From positions 1 to 5,860 of the forward strand of contig JAHEHB010000350.1 of the NCBI GenBank assembly GCA_024644775.1: a DNA stretch of 5,860 nucleotides, given 5' to 3'. A program made the translations under genes and the position numbers. Below, in pieces: positions 1 through 4,943 of this stretch; within the stretch, counting starts at the first letter, position 1; every line of letters starts with the position of its first letter. The notes under the pieces were generated by a model. The model saw only the letters and a list, made by a program, of their open reading frames with translations. It did not search any database and was not told the origin of the DNA. The DNA is from Deltaproteobacteria bacterium (lineage in GTDB: Bacteria > Desulfobacterota > Desulfobacteria > Desulfobacterales > SURF-15).

Positions 1-501
1 GGCGATTTTAGGTGCAAGATGAAACGGAATATTGAGTCCGATCAAGCGTAAATTGTTCTCCTTGATAACTAAAAGAATATCCCGATACAAATTAAAATCA
101 TATTTCCAATTGGCATACCAATGTATCTTTTTTAAAAACGTCTTTTCATCCAGCTTTCCAATTGACCATTCATCGAGTACGCGCTGGTAGGTATGATCAA
201 ACATTTCCATACCTACCTTCAAATCCGGGTTGTCTTTGTAGAGGGTCTCTATTATCCGAAGCTGGATTTTGTGATGTTCCGCAAGATTGTGTTGTTCTCC
301 AACATATACAATTTGAGCGTCCTCGAGCTCTGAAATCATGGTCTCATACGAAATGGGATTTCCTGTTTTGCCCGATAAAATAGTGCCTTCTTTATAGTCC
401 ACAGAGATATCCCCTGTTTTCGATGTTTTTGGCAACACAGCACACCCCCAAGTGATTGCAATGCAGACCATGCACAGCCATATGACGTGCCTCTGCTTCA
501 T
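1..501 (-). CDS. ChaN-like haem-binding-family probable lipoprotein (3' end outside window)
   Basis: The reading frame is open from the ATG at 501 to the left edge, giving 167 residues of an incomplete protein. The N-terminus has a short basic stretch (K2, R4) and a hydrophobic segment ending at Cys20. This looks like a lipoprotein signal, but the lipobox (T-W-G-C) is atypical, so lipidation is likely rather than sure. The mature part carries the hallmarks of the ChaN/DUF399 branch of the Tiki/EreA-like superfamily: VYVGEQHNLAEHH at residues 65-77, GMEMF at 97-101, an aromatic WYANWKYDF block at 128-136 and GLNIP at 155-159. Characterised ChaN (Campylobacter) is an outer-membrane-associated haem-binding lipoprotein linked to iron uptake; other relatives have unknown roles. 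The start is supported by a GGGGGA Shine-Dalgarno about 7 nt upstream. Family assignment is fairly sure; a haem role is inferred from the family only. No iron genes are visible nearby. Confidence 0.82.
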   Translation of the reverse strand, partial: MKQRHVIWLCMVCIAITWGCAVLPKTSKTGDISVDYKEGTILSGKTGNPISYETMISELEDAQIVYVGEQHNLAEHHKIQLRIIETLYKDNPDLKVGMEMFDHTYQRVLDEWSIGKLDEKTFLKKIHWYANWKYDFNLYRDILLVIKENNLRLIGLNIPFHLAPKIA

Positions 502-540
502 TATCTATCCCCCAGCGTTTTAGTATTTTGCGGAAATCCA

Positions 541-568
541 ATTATGACTTGATTTTTAAATATATCAA
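541..568 (-). promoter_or_regulatory. Candidate sigma70-type promoter for the ChaN-like gene
   Basis: Read on the minus strand, TTGATA (568-563) and CATAAT (546-541) are separated by 16 nt. Each matches the sigma70 consensus at five of six positions. Transcription would start near 534, leaving a leader of about 33 nt that contains the GGGGGA ribosome site. A weaker plus-strand pair, TTGATT (549-554) and TAAACT (571-576), overlaps it and could serve the divergent gene at 624. This is pattern evidence only. Confidence 0.42.
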
Positions 569-623
569 CGTAAACTATATCGGTATTGATATTGATACTG
601 TCTGAATCGATACGGAGACGGCG

Positions 624-887
624 ATGCGCTTGGATCAAAACCCTGTCTATCGAAAAACAATCGTACCCTGGTACGATTCGGAAATTGCCTGTCTTATCCT
701 TATTATTTTTATGCTTTTTGTTTTTTTGTTTGGCTTTGTAGGGCTTTCAGTCGCCCGTGAAACTTCGGAATATCGATCAATTATTTGGGTGCCAGGCTTG
801 ATCGTCGCTCTGAGCGCCGGTGTCATTGTTTCAACGACCATTCGTCTTTTCTTGCGGTTTGCGAATCTAAAAAACAAACCGAGATAG
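624..887 (+). CDS. Small two-helix inner-membrane protein of unknown function
   Basis: An 87-residue protein. After a charged N-terminus (MRLDQNPVYRK) there are two predicted membrane helices, at about residues 20-44 (rich in Leu, Ile and Phe) and 53-78. They are joined by a short charged loop (RETSEYR). The tail is basic (RFANLKNKPR), so both ends are predicted to be cytoplasmic by the positive-inside rule. A GGAG at 614-617, 6 nt before the ATG, supports the start. The frame is likely real because it has a good ribosome site, a coherent two-helix pattern and its own upstream gap. The minus-strand frame across the same bases (647-907) has neither a ribosome site nor a recognisable fold. I do not recognise a named family. 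It is divergent from the ChaN-like gene and its stop lies 16 bp from the stop of the convergent thioredoxin-like gene, so nothing links it to either. Confidence 0.7.
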   Translation: MRLDQNPVYRKTIVPWYDSEIACLILIIFMLFVFLFGFVGLSVARETSEYRSIIWVPGLIVALSAGVIVSTTIRLFLRFANLKNKPR

Positions 888-903
888 CGCCCTGAATGGG
901 TTT

Positions 904-1380
904 TCATTTCTTCTGATGGTTCAAAAATTCTTTAAAAGCCATTTTTTTATAGCTGTCCGAATGAATGTATTTAAGGATTGGCAGAAACATTTCTGGCGAG
1001 ACGTATCCCGGTAAATTACTTATTTTCTCGCCTTTCTCACCAATAAACCAGGATGTGGGGAGCCCTCGCACAAAATATTTGATCGCAACGTCCTGTTCTG
1101 AATCCGAATTTACTTTAATTGCAATAAATTTTTCGTTTAAATAGGACACGATCTCCGGTTTATTCAATGTGTCCTTTTCCATCTTTTCGCAGTATTTACA
1201 CCACTCCGCCCAAAAATACAGAAAAATTTTCTTGTTTTCTTGTTTTCCAAGAGCGATTCCATCATCATAACCCCGCCACCGGACGCTTGCTGAAAATACC
1301 GTACTCGCGGTCAATAGCCCCACACTCAGAAAAATTAGCACAAGAAGTTTGTTACCGAACCTTGTTGTTTTTCGCTGCAT
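904..1380 (-). CDS. Exported thioredoxin-fold protein (Thioredoxin_7 / DsbD C-terminal-domain-like)
   Basis: A 158-residue protein. Residues 1-31 form a Sec-type signal peptide: basic MQRKTTRFGNK, then a hydrophobic stretch, with cleavage likely after VFSA near residue 31. The mature domain has the active site WAEWCKYC (C61, C64), the cis-proline motif GLPTSW (P108) and a following strand plus GYV turn. This resembles the C-terminal thioredoxin domain of DsbD and Thioredoxin_7 proteins. The expected role is a periplasmic reductase that receives electrons from CcdA and passes them to oxidised substrates such as apocytochrome c, peroxidase or another thiol partner. It is the last gene of the minus-strand operon, 7 bp after the ccdA stop, with only a weak GGTAGG-type ribosome site overlapping that stop, which suggests coupled translation. 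No lipobox cysteine is seen at the signal end. The substrate cannot be told from sequence. Confidence 0.87.
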   Translation of the reverse strand: MQRKTTRFGNKLLVLIFLSVGLLTASTVFSASVRWRGYDDGIALGKQENKKIFLYFWAEWCKYCEKMEKDTLNKPEIVSYLNEKFIAIKVNSDSEQDVAIKYFVRGLPTSWFIGEKGEKISNLPGYVSPEMFLPILKYIHSDSYKKMAFKEFLNHQKK

Positions 1381-1387
1381 GACATAC

Positions 1388-2092
1388 CTACCAAAAACGT
1401 GTTAGAAAATTAAGATTATCCGTAAGAAGAATTACGCCAACGATGATTAATAATACTCCAGATGCGGGATTCAGATACCTCAGGGCATTCCGCATTTTTT
1501 TTAGCAATTGCAACATAAAATGGATAAATGCAGAGACGATCAGAAACGGGATGGCAAGACCCAGTGAGTAGATTCCCAGCAAAACGACACCGTTCCATAC
1601 CGTTTCTTGGCTTCCGGCCATAATCAAAATGGCCCCGAGCAAGGGGCCGATACAGGGGGTCCATCCGGCTCCAAATGCCATTCCAATGACAAACGTCCCC
1701 AGAAAATGCAGCGGTTTATTGCTTAAATGGATACGTTTCTCAAAATCAAGCCATCGAATACGAAGCAGCCCGGTAAGGTGTATCCCAAGAACAATAATAA
1801 TTCCGCCGCCAACGATTCGAATATGTTCTTTATAACTGACAAATAGGTTGCCAAGCAACGAAGCTGAGGCTCCCAACAAAATAAAAACGAGCGAAAAGCC
1901 TAGGATAAAGAGGACCGTGGAGCGGATTACTTTTTTCCTGACAGCGGAACTTTGCACTGCGGTCATTTCCTCGAAAGACAGTCCGCTGATAAATGCAAAG
2001 TATGCCGGTATCAGTGGAAGCACACATGGCGAGAAAAAGGATAAAAGACCTGCCAAAAGAGCTGCTGGAAAGGATACGGAATCGACGAACAT
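1388..2092 (-). CDS. ccdA: CcdA family membrane thiol electron carrier
   Basis: A 234-residue integral membrane protein of the CcdA/DsbD-transmembrane family, with a length normal for stand-alone CcdA. About six helices are visible, at residues 8-34, 58-82, 92-112, 130-157, 165-192 and 208-226. The two redox cysteines sit in the classic settings: SPCVLPLIPAY (C23, helix 1) and TPCIGPLLG (C147, helix 4). CcdA takes electrons from cytoplasmic thioredoxin and passes them across the inner membrane to periplasmic thioredoxin-fold proteins, for example in cytochrome c maturation. The next gene encodes just such a protein, so the pair acts like a split DsbD. The ATG lies 9 bp after the sulfur-carrier stop. 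The only good ribosome site, GGAGGG, is inside that upstream gene. No cytochrome c maturation genes are seen in the window. Confidence 0.94.
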   Translation of the reverse strand: MFVDSVSFPAALLAGLLSFFSPCVLPLIPAYFAFISGLSFEEMTAVQSSAVRKKVIRSTVLFILGFSLVFILLGASASLLGNLFVSYKEHIRIVGGGIIIVLGIHLTGLLRIRWLDFEKRIHLSNKPLHFLGTFVIGMAFGAGWTPCIGPLLGAILIMAGSQETVWNGVVLLGIYSLGLAIPFLIVSAFIHFMLQLLKKMRNALRYLNPASGVLLIIVGVILLTDNLNFLTRFW

Positions 2093-2101
2093 TTTGAACG
2101 A

Positions 2102-2299
2102 TTACCCTCCGGAAATCAACGGCATCAGGAATACTTCAGAACCGTCCGGGACCTGACAATGATTGAAATCAGGCTTCGTTATCAGCCGATCGTTTATCCT
2201 GACGGCTGCATAGGGATAGGGATCATCCAGTGATTCCAGCAGGTTCGCAATGGTCATTCCTTCATGCCAGATCACATCTCTACTGTTTACGTGGATCAT
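2102..2299 (-). CDS. ThiS/MoaD-like ubiquitin-fold sulfur carrier with Gly-Gly tail
   Basis: A 65-residue protein ending in P-L-I-S-G-G, the C-terminal di-glycine that is adenylylated and thiocarboxylated in ThiS/MoaD carriers. Other family traits are the short beta-grasp length, the MTIANLLESL helix (residues 15-24), AAVRINDRLI (31-40) and the DGSEVFLMPLISGG end (52-65). ThiS-type carriers feed sulfur to thiazole synthesis; MoaD-type carriers provide the dithiolene sulfurs of the pterin cofactor. Its ATG overlaps the aor stop as ATGA (4-bp overlap), so translation is coupled to aor. The context therefore favours a MoaD-like role in making or tuning the W/Mo-pterin of that enzyme. There is no thiamine gene nearby. 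ThiS versus MoaD cannot be settled from this length alone. The only upstream SD-like run is AAAGG, too distant to be good, which fits reinitiation. Confidence 0.87.
   Translation of the reverse strand: MIHVNSRDVIWHEGMTIANLLESLDDPYPYAAVRINDRLITKPDFNHCQVPDGSEVFLMPLISGG
2105..2110 (-). promoter_or_regulatory. ccdA ribosome binding site inside the Gly-Gly codons of the sulfur-carrier gene
   Basis: On the minus strand GGAGGG runs 2110-2105, immediately before the TAA stop (2104-2102). It is the only strong Shine-Dalgarno near the ccdA ATG at 2092, with a somewhat long spacer of 12 nt. The same six bases encode the functional C-terminal Gly64-Gly65. Confidence 0.6.
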
Positions 2300-4437
2300 G
2301 ACGCGATACCGTTTGCCTTTAATACTTCGAGAACTTCAGGGAAATCGATGCCCAAACGTGTCGCCTTCTCAATGGTAGGAATACCGTTCTTTGTCCACCC
2401 TCTGCGATCGTACACCGCATCTTTGAGTGTTTCGTATGCTTCTTCACGAAACTTGCGCAATGCGGCGATTTTTTCGGCGGTATCCATTGTGTCGATATCT
2501 ACCTTAAGCTGCTCAACGAGTTGTTTGTCATAGCGTTCTTTGCGGGAGAGATATTCATCTTCGGTTACCGGACCCACGGCGCGATAAGGAATCGCATCGT
2601 GTTCCCTGCGACCAAATCCCATTCTCAGGTTAAAAATTCTTTGAAAATTGTATACGGCTTCACTCATGGTAATTAGATCGTCCGGGCCGGCCTTGCGTCC
2701 GGTCACTGAACTAAAATAGTCTGCATACCATTGAACGTGTTTTGCTACTTTTGCGGGTTCAGGGGTTGCCGTGTTATCCTCAGGGACAACATCGTTCCAT
2801 GGTAGTTTGCACAGCCCACAGAGGCCAAACCACGTCCGGAACATGGGAAACCAGTGAAGCGCTTCTGCTTTCTGCTCAAACGTCGGTATCAAATTGTGTA
2901 CCATATCCAAAAATATTAGCCATGCTTCGTCATGCTGGGGCCCTTTCAACGCCAATCCGTAGCCGGCCTGCTGTGCCAACGATTCTTTTGTCATGTATTC
3001 CGAAAACTCGAGTCCCTTCGCTTCCATTCCGATATCTTGCATAATGTTTGCGTCTGCGCCATACTCCTTGGCAAAGATGGCTTTCATTTTACGAACGCCC
3101 TGACCGACGATTTTACCGAATCCTTTTCCTTCAGCCATTTGATGGAGTAATTCAAGAGCAGACAGACGGTTACCGAAAGAAAGCTCCAATCCGTCTGTAT
3201 GGCTTTCATTGATCAAACCGGTTTCAAAGCACTCCATGGCGAATGCAATGGATGTTCCAATGGAAATGGTGTCCAGACCGTACGCATCGCAATAAAAGTT
3301 CATTTCAGTAACCGTATACGGATCGAATATCCCTAAGTTTGAACCGCATCCGGCGATGGTTTCATATTCCGGGCCGTCGACAAATACCTTCCTTCCACTA
3401 TATGGGCCGGTGAGCGGCACAAACTCCTTGATGCCGTGTGAGCATGCAACGGTACACCCCATCCAGCACCCATCAAACCCTTTGTCAAACAGACGTCTGT
3501 AGACATCGGCACCGATATTCGGACCTTGGGGATGTTGACCGTAACGGAAATTGTGGGTGGGTAGTAAATCGAAGTCATTCATGATGGTAACCAGGTGGGT
3601 GGTTCCGATCCGCGCCATTTCATTCTGTTTGGGATCCAGTTCCACAATTTCCCGGGAGTGCTGCTTGCCCACCTCTTTTAATGCCTCAATATCGGCTGGG
3701 TTGTTGGTGCTTGCAGTTACCGTGTCCCAGCGGACTACCAGTGCTTTAATCCCTTTATCGGAAAACACGCTTCCGATACCACCGCGACCTGCTTGTTTAT
3801 AGCGTGCTTTTTTTCGTTTCGAATCGTACCAGGTGAAATTAAGACACCCCAATCGTGAATGTTTTGCACCGGGACCGGTAGAGACCACGGAGACGGTGCG
3901 GAGTTTCCCGTTGCCGAAGTGCTCCGTCAACAGTTCTGAAGTTTGATAAGAATCTTCCGGAAGTCCCGTTACTTCCAGAATCTGGATGTTTCGATCGATG
4001 CCATCGATTAGAATGATCGTATTGTTTGAAGCTTTTCCGGTAATTTCCAGTGCATCGAAACCGGAGAACTTCAGATACGGTCCGAAATATCCCCCGACAT
4101 TGGAGTCTATGACCGATTCGGTTAAAGGAGAAATGGTTGCGACGATGCTCTTTCCGGAACCGGGATAAATAGGCGTTCCTGCCATGGGCCCGGCTGCGAT
4201 ACAAATAGCATTTTCAGGGTCATCCCATTGGGTGGTGTCTTGGATGGCATGCCACAACAACCAGAGATCAAATCCTTTGCCACCGATAAAAACCTCTTTC
4301 ATTTTATCGGTAACAGGCTTTACAGTGATATCAGAATTTGAAAGATCGACACAAAGTGTTTGGTTGGCATAGCCCTTGTCAATGACCGGCAGCTCATATG
4401 GAAGGGTTTTGATTTCTTTAACATTTAGTTCGGTCAT
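2296..4437 (-). CDS. aor: Aldehyde:ferredoxin oxidoreductase family tungsten/molybdenum enzyme
   Basis: A 713-residue cytoplasmic enzyme, with no signal peptide. AOR-family proteins oxidise aldehydes to acids (some reduce acids or aromatic CoA esters) using a bis-pterin W/Mo centre and one [4Fe-4S] cluster, with ferredoxin as usual partner. Visible landmarks are GGKG (52-55) and a GPMAGTPIYPGSGKS loop (83-97) in the N-terminal domain, GRGGIGSVFSDKGIKAL (217-233), cluster cysteines C324, C328 and C332 (spaced CxxxCxxxC), the pterin motif DAYGLD (384-389), and GLCGLCKLPW (538-547) with the likely fourth ligand C543. A GWTKNGIPT block (680-688) matches the usual family C-terminus. At 713 aa it is longer than P. 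furiosus AOR (about 605). Part of the excess is a charged helical insertion near 625-678. The frame can be extended to a TTG at 4455, but the AAGGA site marks the ATG at 4437 as start. It heads the operon. Substrate unknown; metal (W or Mo) not determinable. Confidence 0.93.
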   Translation of the reverse strand: MTELNVKEIKTLPYELPVIDKGYANQTLCVDLSNSDITVKPVTDKMKEVFIGGKGFDLWLLWHAIQDTTQWDDPENAICIAAGPMAGTPIYPGSGKSIVATISPLTESVIDSNVGGYFGPYLKFSGFDALEITGKASNNTIILIDGIDRNIQILEVTGLPEDSYQTSELLTEHFGNGKLRTVSVVSTGPGAKHSRLGCLNFTWYDSKRKKARYKQAGRGGIGSVFSDKGIKALVVRWDTVTASTNNPADIEALKEVGKQHSREIVELDPKQNEMARIGTTHLVTIMNDFDLLPTHNFRYGQHPQGPNIGADVYRRLFDKGFDGCWMGCTVACSHGIKEFVPLTGPYSGRKVFVDGPEYETIAGCGSNLGIFDPYTVTEMNFYCDAYGLDTISIGTSIAFAMECFETGLINESHTDGLELSFGNRLSALELLHQMAEGKGFGKIVGQGVRKMKAIFAKEYGADANIMQDIGMEAKGLEFSEYMTKESLAQQAGYGLALKGPQHDEAWLIFLDMVHNLIPTFEQKAEALHWFPMFRTWFGLCGLCKLPWNDVVPEDNTATPEPAKVAKHVQWYADYFSSVTGRKAGPDDLITMSEAVYNFQRIFNLRMGFGRREHDAIPYRAVGPVTEDEYLSRKERYDKQLVEQLKVDIDTMDTAEKIAALRKFREEAYETLKDAVYDRRGWTKNGIPTIEKATRLGIDFPEVLEVLKANGIAS

Positions 4438-4445
4438 GATATTCG

Positions 4446-4450
4446 TCCTT
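4446..4450 (-). promoter_or_regulatory. aor ribosome binding site that fixes the start codon
   Basis: Minus-strand AAGGA at 4450-4446, 8 nt from the ATG at 4437. It lies inside the six-codon upstream extension beginning with TTG at 4455, so that longer start is unlikely. The six extra residues would also not resemble the family N-terminus. Confidence 0.75.
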
Positions 4451-4460
4451 TCCAACTCTC

Positions 4461-4489
4461 ATAATAGATCAGGAAACGTTATACAGCAA
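4461..4489 (-). promoter_or_regulatory. Candidate promoter of the aor operon
   Basis: On the minus strand a TTGCTG -35-like box (4489-4484) is followed after 17 nt by TATTAT (4466-4461), which matches five of six -10 positions. The -35 matches only three of six. Transcription would begin near 4454, giving a leader of about 17 nt that holds the AAGGA site and leaves no room for a riboswitch. It would also exclude the TTG at 4455 from the transcript. Moderate pattern evidence only. Confidence 0.38.
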
Positions 4490-4610
4490 ACCATAGAAAG
4501 GTAATTTCACAGTTTTCGCCATTTAACATAGCACATTCGTTGTGTCGTTCGAAAGTATTTAATTTTTCTCTGTGTATCCAGAATCACAGTACGCAGCCGG
4601 TTGATTTTAC

Positions 4611-4639
4611 TTGACAACAGCGAATATGACCCTCATATC
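4611..4639 (+). promoter_or_regulatory. Candidate promoter for the serine dehydratase-like gene
   Basis: A perfect TTGACA (4611-4616) stands 17 nt before CATATC (4634-4639), which matches the -10 consensus at only three positions. If used, it would give a leader of about 300 nt. A better -10-like box, TATAAG (4724-4729), lies further down but has no good -35 partner. The weak -10 and the palindrome overlapping it suggest a regulated promoter, but this is inference. Confidence 0.33.
4624..4638. repeat. Perfect dyad ATATGA-CCC-TCATAT, operator-like
   Basis: Six-base arms with a three-base centre, exact on both sides. It lies between the consensus -35 and the weak -10 and overlaps the latter. 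That is a typical position for a repressor or other dimeric regulator site. No regulator gene lies in the window. Confidence 0.5.
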
Positions 4640-4700
4640 AAAATTGGCGTCGGGTTTCGGGCCAGCCGCCGGGCAAAAAAACGGCCGGTCTAATCGGAAA

Positions 4701-4722
4701 GAAACTTTGATAATGTAGTTTC
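4701..4722. repeat. Dyad GAAACT-N10-AGTTTC
   Basis: Perfect 6-bp arms (4701-4706 and 4717-4722) around a 10-nt AT-rich centre, ending one base before a TATAAG box (4724-4729). The arms share the GAAAC/GTTTC core with the dyad at 4767-4781. Could be a protein site or a weak RNA hairpin. Confidence 0.4.
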
Positions 4723-4766
4723 ATATAAGCGTTGCCGCCGCCAGTGGAGCTGGATTCATCACTACA

Positions 4767-4781
4767 AGAAACGAGGTTTCT
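4767..4781. repeat. Perfect dyad AGAAAC-GAG-GTTTCT
   Basis: Six-base perfect arms around a 3-nt centre, with the same GAAAC/GTTTC core as the dyad 45 bp upstream. There is no following T-tract, so it is not an intrinsic terminator. Confidence 0.42.
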
Positions 4782-4789
4782 CAGACGAA

Positions 4790-4832
4790 GGGTTTAGGGC
4801 TCGGGGTTCAAAGGTTCAGGAGTTGGGATTAA
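4790..4832 (+). repeat. Degenerate heptamer tandem repeat related to GGGTTCA
   Basis: About six consecutive near-7-bp units: GGGTTTA, GGGCTCG, GGGTTCA, AAGGTTCA (8 bp), GGAGTTG and GGATTAA. The third unit is the cleanest and the outer ones are decayed. It is non-coding and lies about 110 bp before the serine dehydratase-like start. Read on the minus strand it produces a spurious Pro-Glu-Pro-Leu-Asn peptide pattern. Confidence 0.5.
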
Positions 4833-4873
4833 GCCACGCAAACTGCAAAATGGCACGGCCGTACCTGTTTGGT

Positions 4874-4903
4874 CACGCGCAGCACAGGCGGTTGCACCGC
4901 GTG
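4874..4903. repeat. GC-rich inverted repeat upstream of the serine dehydratase-like gene
   Basis: CACGCG (4874-4879) pairs perfectly with CGCGTG (4898-4903). An inner CAGC/GTTG helix (4880-4883 with 4891-4894, one G-U pair) is possible with a 3-nt bulge. It ends 40 nt before the ATG and is followed by no T-run, so it is more likely a leader hairpin or protein site than a terminator. Confidence 0.35.
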
Positions 4904-4943
4904 TTGAATATTGGAGTTTGATATTTATTTGGAATTTGCCAAA

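Larger units (their letters stand above)
4456..4943. other. Divergent intergenic control region (about 490 bp, no gene supported)
   Basis: This region separates the aor operon (minus) from the serine dehydratase-like gene (plus). The aor-proximal part is AT-rich and carries the candidate aor promoter. The middle holds a consensus TTGACA with a perfect dyad just after it, and a GC-rich imperfect hairpin (4662-4668 with 4682-4688) whose loop includes an A7 run. Further right are two dyads built on GAAAC/GTTTC, a degenerate heptamer repeat and a GC-rich inverted repeat. Short frames at 4626-4718 (30 aa) and 4850-4921 (23 aa) lack ribosome sites. No tRNA, attachment site or insertion-sequence end was recognised. 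Confidence 0.8.

Noticed and set aside
586..597. Tandem TTGATA TTGATA as a -35 element or binding site
   Set aside because: No suitable -10 follows at the right distance before the ribosome site at 614; a two-copy hexamer is easily chance.
869..903. Possible bidirectional terminator between the convergent genes
   Set aside because: Only a 3-bp CCC/GGG stem or a loose AAACC/GGTTT pairing is available, with T-runs poorly placed; too weak to call.
647..907. Minus-strand open frame of 86 codons opposite the small membrane protein
   Set aside because: No ribosome site, no coherent fold, and it overlaps a better supported plus-strand gene and the end of the thioredoxin-like gene.
4438..4455. TTG at 4455 as the aor start, adding six residues
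   Set aside because: The AAGGA ribosome site lies within this stretch and is correctly spaced for the ATG at 4437.
4626..4718. Plus-strand 30-codon frame in the leader
   Set aside because: No Shine-Dalgarno and no codon run that would suggest attenuation.
4800..4825. GGGGTTCAAAGG resembling a tRNA T-loop
   Set aside because: No complementary T-stem, anticodon arm or acceptor stem around it; it is part of the heptamer repeat.
4850..4921. Plus-strand 23-codon frame with several His and Arg codons, a possible leader peptide
   Set aside because: No ribosome site, no terminator/antiterminator pair visible, and no link between His codons and the downstream gene.
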